DNA of 64,000 bases from Sphingomonas sp. CROZ-RG-20F-R02-07 (GTDB taxonomy: Bacteria; Pseudomonadota; Alphaproteobacteria; Sphingomonadales; Sphingomonadaceae): positions 124,001-188,000 of the forward strand of contig NZ_JAKNQJ010000003.1 of assembly GCF_022662335.1 (NCBI RefSeq), written 5' to 3'. Made by a program: the position numbers and the translations under genes. Of the stretch, positions 34,810 through 44,262 are shown piece by piece (positions within the stretch are counted from its first letter, which is position 1; each line of letters starts with the position of its first letter). Under the pieces are notes generated by a model. That model did no database searches. It was given only the letters and a program-made list of their open reading frames with translations, and had not been told where the DNA came from.

Positions 34810-37314
34810 ATGGAACATCACGTCAACACCCAAGGCGGCGATCCCCGCGAGCATCTGGTCGTCATCGGCAACGGCATGGCCGGCTGCCGCGCGGTCGAGG
34901 AACTGATCGCCCGCGATCCCGCGCGCTACCGCGTCACGATCTTCGGGGCCGAGCCGCATGTGAACTATAACCGGATCATGCTCTCGCCCGTGCTGGCCGG
35001 GGAAAAGAGCTTTGCCGACATCGTCATCAACGATCACGCCTGGTATCTGGACAACGCCATCCAGTTGGTGACGAGCGACCCCGTGCGGTCGATCGACCGT
35101 GCCGCGAAGACGGTGACCGCGCGATCGGGCCTGACGGTGGCTTACGACCGGCTGCTGATCGCCACCGGCTCCGATCCGTTCATCATTCCCGTGCCCGGCC
35201 GGGATCTGCCCGGCGTCATCAGCTTTCGCGACATGGCCGATGTCGATCACATGCTCGCCGCGGCCGAGGCCGGCAAATCCGGCGGCGGCGGCGCGGCGGT
35301 GGTGATCGGCGGCGGCCTGCTGGGGCTGGAGGCGGCGCACGGGCTGACGCTGCGCGGCATGAAGGTGACGGTGATCCACCTGATGCCGACGCTGATGGAG
35401 CGTCAGCTCGACGAAGCGGCCGGCTGGCTGCTCAAACAGGCCCTCGAAGCGCGCGGGCAGACGATCCTGACCGAGGCGCACACCGCCGCGATCGTCGGCG
35501 ACACCCGCGTCGAGGGCGTCGCACTGAAGGACGGCACGATCATCCCGGCCAGCCTGGTGGTGATGGCGGTCGGCATCCGCCCGTCGGTCGCGCTCGCGCA
35601 GGCGGCGGGGCTCGACATCGGCCGCGGGATCAAGGTCGACGATCATATGGTCACCAGCGATCCGTCGATCCTTGCGGTCGGCGAATGCGTCGAGCATGAC
35701 GGCAACGTCTATGGCCTGGTCGCGCCGCTCTGGGACATGTGCCGTGCGCTCGCCGACGGGCTGGTCGGCAGGCCTAGCGGCTATCGCGGTTCGGTGACGT
35801 CGACCAAGCTGAAGGTGGCCGGGCTGGACGTGTTTTCCGCCGGCGACTTTTCCGGCGGGCCCGATGCCGAGGACATCGTGCTGCGCGACGCGACGCGCGG
35901 CATCTACAAGCGCGTGGTGGTCAAGGACAACCGCGTCGTGGGCGCGGTGCTGTACGGCGACACCGCCGATGGCGGCTGGTATTTCGATCTGCTGAAACGC
36001 GGCGAGGATATCGCGGCCATGCGCGACATGCTGATCTTCGGCCAGGCCTTCGCCTCGGGAGGGGGGCAGGCGGACCCTAAGGCGGCCGTTGCGGCGCTTT
36101 CCGAGGATGCGGAAGTGTGCGGCTGCAACGGCGTCAGCAAGGCCCGGGTCTACCAGGCGATCGTCGACGGTGCCACCAGCCTCGATGCGGTCCGCTCGAA
36201 CTGCAAGGCCTCGGCCAGTTGCGGATCGTGCACCCCTGTGGTCGAGCAATTGCTGTCGATCACGCTCGGGGCGGATTACGGAGGCGAGCGCACCGTCAAG
36301 ACGCTGTGCAAATGCACCAGCTTCGGCCACGACGACGTCCGCCGCGCAATCGTCGCGCAGGATATGCGATCGATCCCCGAGGTGATGCAGAGGCTGCACT
36401 GGTCGACGCCCGATGGTTGCTCGGGCTGTCGCCCTGCGCTGAACTATTACCTGCTCTGCGCGCTGCCCGGCGCCTACAAGGACGATCAGCAGAGCCGTTT
36501 CGTCAACGAACGCATGCACGCCAACATCCAGAAGGACGGCACCTATTCGGTGGTTCCACGGATGTGGGGCGGCCTGACCAACCCGCGCGAGCTGCGCGCG
36601 ATCGCCGATGTCGTCGAGAAATACGACGCGCCGATGGTCAAGGTGACGGGCGGCCAGCGGCTCGACATCTTCGGGATCAAGAAGGAGGATCTGCCCGCGG
36701 TGTGGGCCGATCTGAACGCCGCCGGGATGGTCAGTGGCCATGCGTATGGCAAGTCGCTGCGGACCGTGAAGACCTGCGTCGGCAGCGACTGGTGCCGCTT
36801 CGGGACGCAGGATTCGACCGGGCTCGGCGTCAAGGTCGAGCAGATGACCTGGGGGTCGTGGATGCCGCACAAGTTCAAGATCGCGGTGTCGGGATGCCCG
36901 CGCAATTGCGCGGAGGCGACGATCAAGGATTTCGGCATCGTCTGCGTCGACAGCGGATACGAACTGTCGGTGGGCGGCAATGGCGGGATCAAGGTGCGCG
37001 CCACCGACTTCCTGTGCAAGGTCGCGACCGAGGCGGAGGCGATGCATCACTGCGCCGCCTTCATCCAGCTCTACCGCGAGGAAGCGCGTTATCTCGAGCG
37101 GACCGCGCCGTGGATCGAGCGGATCGGCATCGCCTATATCCGCGAACGCATCGCCGACGATCCCGCCGGGCGCGATGCGCTCGCCGCACGGTTCCGGTAT
37201 TCCCAGACCTTCATGCAGGACGATCCCTGGGCGGCGCGCGCGGCGGGCGCTGATCGCCAGCAGCATGCCCCCATGGCGCGCTTCACCCCCGTCGATGCGC
37301 GAGAAATGGCATGA
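34810..37314 (+). CDS. nirB: Assimilatory nitrite reductase, large subunit
   Basis: An 834-residue NAD(P)H nitrite reductase that reduces nitrite to ammonium. It has an N-terminal FAD/NAD disulfide-reductase-like domain (VVIGNGMAG near residue 18), a BFD-type [2Fe-2S] domain (CGCNGVSK to SCGSC, about residues 437-475), and a siroheme/[4Fe-4S] reductase domain with TCVGSDWC and SGCPRNC as cluster ligands. The ATG at 34810 starts the conserved sequence; no strong ribosome site is seen. The stop overlaps nirD (ATGA). Confidence 0.96.
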   Translation: MEHHVNTQGGDPREHLVVIGNGMAGCRAVEELIARDPARYRVTIFGAEPHVNYNRIMLSPVLAGEKSFADIVINDHAWYLDNAIQLVTSDPVRSIDRAAKTVTARSGLTVAYDRLLIATGSDPFIIPVPGRDLPGVISFRDMADVDHMLAAAEAGKSGGGGAAVVIGGGLLGLEAAHGLTLRGMKVTVIHLMPTLMERQLDEAAGWLLKQALEARGQTILTEAHTAAIVGDTRVEGVALKDGTIIPASLVVMAVGIRPSVALAQAAGLDIGRGIKVDDHMVTSDPSILAVGECVEHDGNVYGLVAPLWDMCRALADGLVGRPSGYRGSVTSTKLKVAGLDVFSAGDFSGGPDAEDIVLRDATRGIYKRVVVKDNRVVGAVLYGDTADGGWYFDLLKRGEDIAAMRDMLIFGQAFASGGGQADPKAAVAALSEDAEVCGCNGVSKARVYQAIVDGATSLDAVRSNCKASASCGSCTPVVEQLLSITLGADYGGERTVKTLCKCTSFGHDDVRRAIVAQDMRSIPEVMQRLHWSTPDGCSGCRPALNYYLLCALPGAYKDDQQSRFVNERMHANIQKDGTYSVVPRMWGGLTNPRELRAIADVVEKYDAPMVKVTGGQRLDIFGIKKEDLPAVWADLNAAGMVSGHAYGKSLRTVKTCVGSDWCRFGTQDSTGLGVKVEQMTWGSWMPHKFKIAVSGCPRNCAEATIKDFGIVCVDSGYELSVGGNGGIKVRATDFLCKVATEAEAMHHCAAFIQLYREEARYLERTAPWIERIGIAYIRERIADDPAGRDALAARFRYSQTFMQDDPWAARAAGADRQQHAPMARFTPVDAREMA

Positions 37315-37646
37315 TCGGCGAATGGCTCGATATCGGCTGGGTCGACGAGATCCCGGTTCGCGGCAGCCGCACCGTCCAGGTGATGGGGGGCGACGACATC
37401 GCGGTCTTTCGCACCGGCGACGGAACGGTCTTCGCGCTCGCCGATCGCTGCCCGCACAAGGGCGGGCGGCTCAGCCAGGGCATCGTCCATGGCGGCGCGG
37501 TCGCCTGCCCGCTGCACAATTGGCGCATCGCGCTGGCGACCGGCGAAGCACTCGGCGACGATAGCGGCTGCACGCCGGTCATCCCGGTGAAAGTAAGCGG
37601 CGGGCGCGTGCTGCTCTGCCGCGCTGCCACGATGGCGGCGGCGTAG
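37311..37646 (+). CDS. nirD: Nitrite reductase small subunit (Rieske-type)
   Basis: A 111-residue Rieske [2Fe-2S] protein. Cluster ligands are CPHKGG (Cys 47, His 49) and CPLHNW (Cys 66, His 69). It partners NirB. The start overlaps the nirB stop by 4 nt and the next gene starts 1 nt after its stop, so all are cotranscribed and probably coupled. Confidence 0.95.
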   Translation: MIGEWLDIGWVDEIPVRGSRTVQVMGGDDIAVFRTGDGTVFALADRCPHKGGRLSQGIVHGGAVACPLHNWRIALATGEALGDDSGCTPVIPVKVSGGRVLLCRAATMAAA

Positions 37647-37647
37647 C

Positions 37648-40242
37648 ATGGCGCCGGTCCGCACCACCTGCGCCTATTGCGGCGTCGGCTGCGGTATCGT
37701 CGCGACCACGACCGGCGAGCGCTCGGTCGACATCCAGGGCGATCCCGATCACCCCGCCAATGCGGGGCGGCTCTGTTCGAAGGGCACGCATCTCGGCGAG
37801 ACGATCGGCCTCGAGGGCCGGCTGCTCGCGCCGATGATCGGCAAGCGGCGCGCATCATGGGACAAGGCGCTCGATCTCGTCGCCCGCCGCTTTCGCGAGA
37901 CGATCGCGCAGCACGGGCCGAACAGCGTGGCCTTCTATGTTTCCGGCCAGATGCTGACCGAGGATTATTACGTCGCCAACAAGCTGATGAAGGGGTTTAT
38001 CGGGTCCGGCAACATCGACACGAACTCGCGGCTCTGCATGGCGAGCGCGGTCGCCGGGCATACCCGCGCGTTCGGCGAGGATGTCGTGCCGGCATCCTAT
38101 GACGATCTCGACGCGGCTGACCTGATCGTCCTGGTGGGATCGAACACCGCCTGGTGCCACCCGGTCGTCTATCAACGGATCGTCGCCGCGCGCGCCGCGC
38201 GGGGCACCAGGCTGGTGGTGATCGACCCGCGGCGCACCGAAACCGCCGAGGAGGCCGACATCCACCTGCCGATCCGCGCCGGCACCGATATCGCGCTGAT
38301 GAACGGCCTGCTGGCCTGGTGCCGCGACCATGGCGCGATCGACGACGCGTATCTCGCCCGCCATGTCGGCGTGCCGGAGGATTTCTGGGCCGGGCTGGCG
38401 CATGGGCACGACCTCTGGTCGGTCGCGCAGACCTGCGACGTGCCGGCCACCGATCTGAAGCGCTTCTTCGAGCTTTTCGCCGCCACCCCGCGCACCGTCA
38501 CGCTGTTCAGCCAAGGCGTGAACCAGTCCCTGTCCGGCACCGACCAGGTCAACGCGATCACCAACCTGCATCTGGCGACCGGCCGGATCGGCAAGCCGGG
38601 GGCGGCCCCCTTCTCGATCACCGGCCAGCCCAACGCGATGGGCGGCCGCGAGGTCGGCGGCCTCGCCTCGACGCTCGCCGCGCACATGGATTTCGCGCCC
38701 GACAATGTCGAACGCGTCCGCGCCTTCTGGTCCGCACCCGCCATGGCGACACGGCCCGGGCTGAAGGCGGTCGATCTGTTCCGCGAACTCGGCACCGGTC
38801 GGATCAAGGCGATCTGGGTGATGGCGACGAACCCGGCGGTATCGATGCCCGATGCCGGGCGCGTGCGGGACGCGCTGGCCGGCTGCCCGTTCGTGGTCGT
38901 GTCGGACGTCATCGCCGACACCGACACGTCGGCCTTTGCGCATGTCCGCCTGCCCGCGGCCGCCTGGGGCGAGAAGGACGGCACCGTCACCAATTCCGAT
39001 CGGACGATCAGCCGCCAGCGGCCGTTCCTGCCCTTGCCGGGGGAGGCTAAGCCCGATTGGTGGATCGTCGCGCAGGTCGCGCGGCGCATGGGGTGGAAGG
39101 CCGCCTTTTCCTATGAACGCGCGGCCGACATCTGGCGCGAGCATGGCCGCCTGTCGACCTATCGCAACGAAGGCCGCCGGCTGTTCGCGCTGCCGGGCCA
39201 GGCGGCGATCGGCAACGCGGCCTATGATGCGATGACGCCGTTCCGCTGGGGCGGCACGCCCTTCGCCGATGGGCGCTTCCCGACGCCCGACGGTCGTGCG
39301 CGCCTGGTGTCGGTCGTGCAGAAAGCGATCGCAGCGCCGCTCGTCGCCTGGCCGATGACGCTCAACACCGGGCGCTATCGCGATCAATGGCACAGCATGA
39401 CGCGCACCGGGCTGTCGCCCCGGCTCGCGCGCCACCGCGAGGAACCGCTGGTCGAGATCCATCCAGACGACGCCGCGCGGCTGGCGATCGTCGATGGCGG
39501 TCTGGCACGGGTCGCGACGCCGCAGGGCGAAAGCCTCTACCGCGCCAGCGTCGTCGCGACGCAGCGTGCGGGCGAATTGTTCGTGCCGATCCACTGGACC
39601 GATGCCAATGCCAGCGGCGGCCGGACCGGCCTGCTGCCACGGCCGCTGGCCGATCCCGTGTCGGGCCAGCCCGGCTTCAAGGCGACGCCGGCGAACATCG
39701 CGCCCGTCGTCACCGCATGGCGCGGCTTCCTGATCGTGCGGGGCGATGCGTCCGAGCGCCCCGCTTGCCGCTGGGCGACACGCATCGCGGTGTCGGGGGG
39801 CGCCGCCTGGGACCTGGCCGGCGATGGCGACCCGGCAAGGCTCGACGCGCTGCTGCCCGCGGGCGAGCGGATCGAGGCGATCGACGCGGCGCGCGGCACC
39901 CGCCGGATCGCAATCCTGAGCGACGGCCGCCTGTCCGCCGCGCTGTTCGTCACGCGCGACGGATCGCTGCCGCCGCGCGACTGGCTGGCCGCGCAATTGG
40001 CGCAAGCCCGCGCCGCCCCCACGATCCTGGCCGGGCGCGCACCGGGCGCGCAGGCCGATCGCGGCGCCATCGTCTGCGCGTGCTTCGATGTCGGCCTCAA
40101 CACCATCCTCGCCGCGATCGCCGAACAGCATCTCGCCGACGTGCCCGCCATCGGCGCGGCGCTTGGCGCCGGCACCAATTGCGGATCGTGCCGCCCCGCG
40201 CTCGCCAGGCTGTTGTCACAAGGAACGCCCCATGCCGCATGA
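37648..40242 (+). CDS. nasA: Assimilatory nitrate reductase catalytic subunit with fused BFD domain
   Basis: An 864-residue molybdopterin enzyme reducing nitrate to nitrite in the cytoplasm. The N-terminal [4Fe-4S] motif uses Cys 8, 11, 15 and 43 (CAYCGVGCG, then RLCSKG). The bis-MGD domains follow, with SNTAWCHPV and TNPAVSMP. About the last 60 residues form a BFD-like [2Fe-2S] domain (CACFD, NCGSCRPA). The linker before it is unusually long. There is no NasB-type flavoprotein nearby, so the electron donor is unclear; ferredoxin or the NirB diaphorase could serve. Confidence 0.95.
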   Translation: MAPVRTTCAYCGVGCGIVATTTGERSVDIQGDPDHPANAGRLCSKGTHLGETIGLEGRLLAPMIGKRRASWDKALDLVARRFRETIAQHGPNSVAFYVSGQMLTEDYYVANKLMKGFIGSGNIDTNSRLCMASAVAGHTRAFGEDVVPASYDDLDAADLIVLVGSNTAWCHPVVYQRIVAARAARGTRLVVIDPRRTETAEEADIHLPIRAGTDIALMNGLLAWCRDHGAIDDAYLARHVGVPEDFWAGLAHGHDLWSVAQTCDVPATDLKRFFELFAATPRTVTLFSQGVNQSLSGTDQVNAITNLHLATGRIGKPGAAPFSITGQPNAMGGREVGGLASTLAAHMDFAPDNVERVRAFWSAPAMATRPGLKAVDLFRELGTGRIKAIWVMATNPAVSMPDAGRVRDALAGCPFVVVSDVIADTDTSAFAHVRLPAAAWGEKDGTVTNSDRTISRQRPFLPLPGEAKPDWWIVAQVARRMGWKAAFSYERAADIWREHGRLSTYRNEGRRLFALPGQAAIGNAAYDAMTPFRWGGTPFADGRFPTPDGRARLVSVVQKAIAAPLVAWPMTLNTGRYRDQWHSMTRTGLSPRLARHREEPLVEIHPDDAARLAIVDGGLARVATPQGESLYRASVVATQRAGELFVPIHWTDANASGGRTGLLPRPLADPVSGQPGFKATPANIAPVVTAWRGFLIVRGDASERPACRWATRIAVSGGAAWDLAGDGDPARLDALLPAGERIEAIDAARGTRRIAILSDGRLSAALFVTRDGSLPPRDWLAAQLAQARAAPTILAGRAPGAQADRGAIVCACFDVGLNTILAAIAEQHLADVPAIGAALGAGTNCGSCRPALARLLSQGTPHAA

Positions 40243-41059
40243 CCTCATCGCCCCCGGTTCGGTCTGGCTCGTCGGCGCGGGCCCCGGCGACCCCGATCTG
40301 CTGACTCGCAAGGCCGAACGCCTGATCGCCGCCGCGGACATCGTCTTCTACGACGCGCTGGTCGGCCCCGGCGTGCTCGACCTGATCCCCGCCGGCACCG
40401 AGCGCATCGGCGTGGGCAAGCGGTCGGGTCGCCATTCCAGGGATCAGGCGACGATCGACGCGTTGCTCGTCGCCGCGGCGTTGGCGGGCAAGCGCGTGGT
40501 GCGGCTGAAAGGCGGCGACCCATCGGTGTTCGGTCGTTCGACCGAGGAGATCGATGCCCTTGCCGCGCACGGCGTGCCGATCCAGATTTGCCCCGGCATT
40601 ACCGCGGCCAGCGCCGCCGCCGCATCCGGCACGCTGTCGCTGACCCTGCGCGGCCAGGCGCGGACCTTGACCCTCGTCACCGCCCATGCGCGCGGGGAAG
40701 AGCCGCTCGATCTCGACTGGCCGATGCTGGCGCGCGCGGATGCGACGCTTGCCGTCTATATGGGTCGGGCGGCCGCCGCCGAGGTAGCGCGCAACCTGAT
40801 CCATGCCGGGCTGTCGCCCGCAACGCCGGTGATCGTCGCGGTCAACGTTTCGTTGCCCACCGAACGCTTGATCCGCGGGCGGCTGGACGCGCTGGCGTTC
40901 CTCGTCCGCACGATCGGCGACCGCGATCCGGCGCTGCTCCTGATCGGGCCCGTCGCCGGCTCGCGCCTTCGACCAGTGGCGATCGATGCAGCTCATTTGC
41001 GGCCGGACATCAGGATGGTGGGCGCTGACGGGTTCGAACCGCCGACCTACTCGGTGTAA
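40232..41059 (+). CDS. cobA: Uroporphyrinogen-III C-methyltransferase
   Basis: A 275-residue SUMT enzyme that uses S-adenosylmethionine to make precorrin-2, the precursor of the siroheme needed by NirB. Motifs: VGAGPGDPDLLT near the start, RLKGGDPSVFGR and the CPGITAASAAAA stretch. AAGGA lies 8 nt before ATG 40232, which is inside the nasA gene by 11 nt. The last 15 or so codons, ending GADGFEPPTYSV, read through the tRNA-Val gene on the opposite strand, so the true C-terminus has an odd, RNA-derived tail. Confidence 0.93.
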   Translation: MPHDLIAPGSVWLVGAGPGDPDLLTRKAERLIAAADIVFYDALVGPGVLDLIPAGTERIGVGKRSGRHSRDQATIDALLVAAALAGKRVVRLKGGDPSVFGRSTEEIDALAAHGVPIQICPGITAASAAAASGTLSLTLRGQARTLTLVTAHARGEEPLDLDWPMLARADATLAVYMGRAAAAEVARNLIHAGLSPATPVIVAVNVSLPTERLIRGRLDALAFLVRTIGDRDPALLLIGPVAGSRLRPVAIDAAHLRPDIRMVGADGFEPPTYSV

Positions 41060-41091
41060 ACGAGCCGCTCTACCAGCTGAGCTAAGCGCCC
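41016..41091 (-). tRNA. tRNA-Val (anticodon UAC)
   Basis: The 76-nt gene on the minus strand folds as a full cloverleaf: acceptor GGGCGCT/AGCGCCC, D arm GCTC/GAGC, anticodon stem GCTCG/CGAGT with loop TTTACAC (anticodon TAC), T arm with GTTCGAA, and encoded ACCA end (41016-41019). It overlaps the 3' end of cobA by 44 nt on the other strand. Confidence 0.95.
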
Positions 41092-41168
41092 CCTTCTCGG
41101 GAAACGCCGCGATGCCAAAGCCCGGCGTTCGGGGCAAGCCCCATGATCGGCGGCCGGGCGCTCCCGGG

Positions 41169-42119
41169 TCAGCCCGCCTCCGCCCGCACCACGCCGGCGA
41201 AATAGCGCCGCATGCCGTCGCTCGCCCGCGGCGTCAGCGCCATGAAGGCGCGGCGGCGATCGGCGGGATCGGGTCGGCGCTCGAACAGCCCCGCCTCGGT
41301 CAGCCGCGCGATCCAGCGCAGCGCGGTCGTCGGCGCGACCGCCGCGGCGATACACAGGCTGGAGACCGACACCTTGGCGCGCTCCAGCTCGGCGGCGAAC
41401 AGGTCCAGCAGCATGTCCCAGGCGGGATCTTCGAACAGGCCGCCGGGAAACACGTGATCGCGCAGCCGGCGATGGCGGATCATCCGGCGGATGTCGCGCC
41501 CGCTCGTTTCGCGCGGGCCCGCATAGGCTTCCAGACCGAAGCTCTGCCGCCGATCGGCGACGCCCTCGCCCGGATCGGGAGCGTCGGGGCTGGCGAGCCG
41601 GGCCAGCACCTCGGCGATCCGCGCCACTTCGCTGTTGAGCCGCTTCAGCCGCGCCGCCTCGCCCTCGCCGACACGGTCCGCCATGGCGGGCGCGCGCATC
41701 TGCGCGGCGGCGATCACCAGCGCGCCCGTCCGATCCGCGAGCGTCGCCTCGCACAGCAGGTGGATATGGGGGCCAAGCAGATGCGCCGCGACCAGATCGA
41801 TCTGCGCGGTATCGAGCGCCACGATGACCGCGAGTTCCAGCGCGCTGGCATAGCCGTCGATCCGCGGCAGCGTGGCGGCCAGCGTCGCCTCGTCGACGCC
41901 CGAGGCCTCGACCATCAGGATCGGGCGTACCGCGATCTGGGAGAGTTCGCTGGCGGCCGCCTGCCAGCCGATGCGCCGCAGCACGCGCCCGCGGGCGAGG
42001 TCCAGCGCCTGCACGGCCGCCTCGGCCTGCCCATCATCCGCGATCACGAAGGCGGTGAACGCCGCCCCGCGCGCCTCCTCGTCGTCCTGCACCCGCGCCC
42101 CCGCTTGCCCGTTCGACAC
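41169..42119 (-). CDS. MarR-type regulator with N-terminal sensor-like region
   Basis: A 316-residue protein. The C-terminal third is a winged helix of the MarR kind (SSLCIAAAVAPTTALRWIARL, shown as SSLCIAAAVA and TTALRWIARL, then ERRPDPADRRRAFMALT). The first 140 residues look like a receiver-like or PBP-like alpha/beta fold without the phospho-acceptor pattern. The target is unknown. Neighbours are tRNA-Val and a repeat before the pnt operon, giving no functional clue. This type of combined architecture is common in sphingomonads, in my recollection. Confidence 0.8.
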   Translation of the reverse strand: MSNGQAGARVQDDEEARGAAFTAFVIADDGQAEAAVQALDLARGRVLRRIGWQAAASELSQIAVRPILMVEASGVDEATLAATLPRIDGYASALELAVIVALDTAQIDLVAAHLLGPHIHLLCEATLADRTGALVIAAAQMRAPAMADRVGEGEAARLKRLNSEVARIAEVLARLASPDAPDPGEGVADRRQSFGLEAYAGPRETSGRDIRRMIRHRRLRDHVFPGGLFEDPAWDMLLDLFAAELERAKVSVSSLCIAAAVAPTTALRWIARLTEAGLFERRPDPADRRRAFMALTPRASDGMRRYFAGVVRAEAG

Positions 42120-42237
42120 GAGGATAGGCGATGGCGTCCGATCGGGGGCAAGTATCGCATATCGTTTCGGATCTATCGCGCCGGAACCACAGCCACGGGC
42201 CGGTTGGCGCGCCTTGATCTGATGAGTTTACTTTGAT

Positions 42238-42325
42238 CCGTTCGTCCTGATCTTGTCGAAGGGCCTGTTCAGGATGCGAAGGCGCGAGCGCGGAAAGCGT
42301 GCTTCGACAAGCTCAGCACGAACGG
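42238..42325. repeat. 88-nt palindromic repeat, copy 1
   Basis: Arms CCGTTCGTCCTGATCTTGTC and its near reverse complement at the right end (from CTTCGACAAGCTCAGCACG to AACGG) flank a 38-nt centre. It matches the copy at 48719-48806 at 83 of 88 positions. It is a REP/MITE-like element typical of sphingomonad spacers and has no coding role. It fills most of the 239-nt spacer between the MarR-type gene and pntB. Confidence 0.9.
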
Positions 42326-42358
42326 TAGAGGGACTGGATCAACCGAACGTCATCCCGC

Positions 42359-43855
42359 TTAATCCAGCGCCTTCACGATCTCCTCGACCATCTTCTTGGC
42401 ATCGGCCAGCAGCATCATCGTGTTGTCGCGGTAGAACAGCTCGTTATCCACCCCGGCATAGCCGACGCCGCCCATCGAGCGCTTGATGAACAGCACGGTC
42501 TTGGCCTTCTCGACGTCGAGCACGGGCATGCCGTAGATCGGCGAGCTCTTGTCGGTCTTGGCGGCCGGGTTGGTCACGTCGTTCGCGCCGATGACGAAGG
42601 CGATGTCGGTCTGCGCGAATTCGCCGTTGATGTCCTCCAGCTCGAACACGTCGTCATAGGGCACGTTCGCCTCGGCAAGCAGCACGTTCATATGGCCGGG
42701 CATCCGCCCCGCGACCGGGTGGATGGCGTATTTTACGCGGACGCCGTGCGCCTTCAGCCGGTCGCCCATCTCGCGCAGCGCGTGCTGCGCCTGCGCCACC
42801 GCCATGCCATAGCCGGGGACGATCACCACCTGTTCGGCCTGCGCCATCAGGAACGCGGCATCCTCCGCCGATCCGCGCTTCCACGGCCGGTCGGTCGCGG
42901 CGGCGGCAGCGCCCGTCTCCGCACCCGCGCCGAAGCCGCCCGCGATCACGCTCACGAAGCTGCGGTTCATCGCGCGGCACATGATGTAGCTGAGGATCGC
43001 GCCCGACGATCCGACCAGCGCGCCGGTGACGATCATCGCCGTGTTATGGAGCGTGAAGCCCATCGCCGCCGCCGCCCAGCCCGAATAGCTGTTCAGCATG
43101 CTGACCACCACAGGCATGTCCGCGCCGCCGATCGGCACGATCAGCAGGAAGCCGATCGCGAAGCTGAGCAGCGTGATCGTCCAGAAGATCCAGGCCGACT
43201 GATCGGTGACGAAATAGGCGATCAGGCCGAGGATGGCGGCGATCAGCGCCAGGTTGATGGCGTGGCGCCCCGGCAGCATCAGCGGCTTGCCGCCCATATT
43301 GCCGTTCAGTTTCAGGAACGCGATGACGCTCCCGGAGAAGGTGATCGCGCCGATCGCGACGCCCAGCCCCATCTCGATCCGGCTGACCGGGTGGATCACC
43401 GCGAAGGGCTGGCCGATCAGCGGGATCACCAGATCGGCGATCCCGAACGCCTGCGGGTTGAGGAACGCCGCCGCCGCGACCAGCACCGCGGCGAGCCCGA
43501 CGAGGCTGTGGAACGCGGCGACGAGCTGCGGCATCGCGGTCATGGCGATCCGCCGCGCGGTGACGAGGCCGATCGCCGCACCGATGCCGATCGCGGCGAG
43601 GATTTCGAGCATCGTCGGCCACGCGACGGTGCCCATCCCCACCGCCGGCCCCGTATCGGGCACTAGCAGCGTGACGACGCGCGGCACATGCGTCACCAGC
43701 GTCGTCACCACCGCGATCGTCATGCCGGCGATGCCGAAGCGGTTGCCGCGCTGGCTCGACGCCGGGCTCGACAGCCCGCGCAGCGCGAGGATGAAGCACA
43801 CGCCCGCGACCAGATAGGCGAGCGCGGCCCAGGGGTTCACGGCCACGGCCTCCAT
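42359..43855 (-). CDS. pntB: NAD(P) transhydrogenase subunit beta
   Basis: A 498-residue membrane protein with about nine helices and a C-terminal NADP(H)-binding domain III (VIVPGYGMAVAQAQHALRE in part, GRMPGHMNVLLAEANVPYD in part, and GANDVTNPAA). With PntA it couples proton entry to hydride transfer from NADH to NADP+. ATG 43855 is 1 nt after the stop of the alpha-2 gene; AAGG lies upstream. The family residue pattern is complete. Confidence 0.96.
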   Translation of the reverse strand: MEAVAVNPWAALAYLVAGVCFILALRGLSSPASSQRGNRFGIAGMTIAVVTTLVTHVPRVVTLLVPDTGPAVGMGTVAWPTMLEILAAIGIGAAIGLVTARRIAMTAMPQLVAAFHSLVGLAAVLVAAAAFLNPQAFGIADLVIPLIGQPFAVIHPVSRIEMGLGVAIGAITFSGSVIAFLKLNGNMGGKPLMLPGRHAINLALIAAILGLIAYFVTDQSAWIFWTITLLSFAIGFLLIVPIGGADMPVVVSMLNSYSGWAAAAMGFTLHNTAMIVTGALVGSSGAILSYIMCRAMNRSFVSVIAGGFGAGAETGAAAAATDRPWKRGSAEDAAFLMAQAEQVVIVPGYGMAVAQAQHALREMGDRLKAHGVRVKYAIHPVAGRMPGHMNVLLAEANVPYDDVFELEDINGEFAQTDIAFVIGANDVTNPAAKTDKSSPIYGMPVLDVEKAKTVLFIKRSMGGVGYAGVDNELFYRDNTMMLLADAKKMVEEIVKALD

Positions 43856-43856
43856 C

Positions 43857-44150
43857 TCAGCGCACCTTTTTCTTGTACATCGCCAGCATTCGCGCGGTGA
43901 CCGCGAAGCCGCCGAAGATGTTGACGCTCGCCAGCACCACCGCGAACAGCCCAAGCCATTTCGACACCCCCGCGCCGGTGCCGATCCCCGCCGCCGCCGC
44001 CGCTACCAGCGCGCCGACGATGATGACGCTGGAGATCGCGTTCGTCACCGCCATCAGCGGCGTGTGCAGCGCGGGCGTCACCGCCCACACCACGAAATAG
44101 CCGACGAAGCAGGCGAGCACGAAGATCGACAGGATCGCGATGAAATCCAT
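43857..44150 (-). CDS. pntAB: NAD(P) transhydrogenase subunit alpha, membrane part
   Basis: A 97-residue protein with three helices ([19 protein letters not shown] at the start), the separate transmembrane alpha-2 subunit used in alphaproteobacteria where PntA is split. AGAGGA lies 8 nt before ATG 44150. It ends 1 nt from pntB. The 112-nt spacer to pntAA shows no gene. Confidence 0.94.
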   Translation of the reverse strand: MDFIAILSIFVLACFVGYFVVWAVTPALHTPLMAVTNAISSVIIVGALVAAAAAGIGTGAGVSKWLGLFAVVLASVNIFGGFAVTARMLAMYKKKVR

Positions 44151-44262
44151 GGCTATTCCTCTTTTCCCACCAGCGCCGTGGCCAGCGCCGCGAAGCACCA
44201 TGACGGACCGCTACGCCGGTGCACGCTCACGCGCGCCCCATCCTCTCGCAAAGGAGCCGCGA

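Noticed and set aside
34432..37266. 944-codon minus-strand open frame across nirB
   Set aside because: nirB is fully supported on the plus strand; the antisense frame has shadow composition.
42238..42325. Possible CRISPR unit from repeated palindromes
   Set aside because: The copies are singletons 6.5 kb apart in ordinary spacers, with no regular spacing and no cas genes.
42253..42486. Short plus-strand frame starting MSKGLFRMRR
   Set aside because: It is a chance translation of the 88-nt palindromic repeat.
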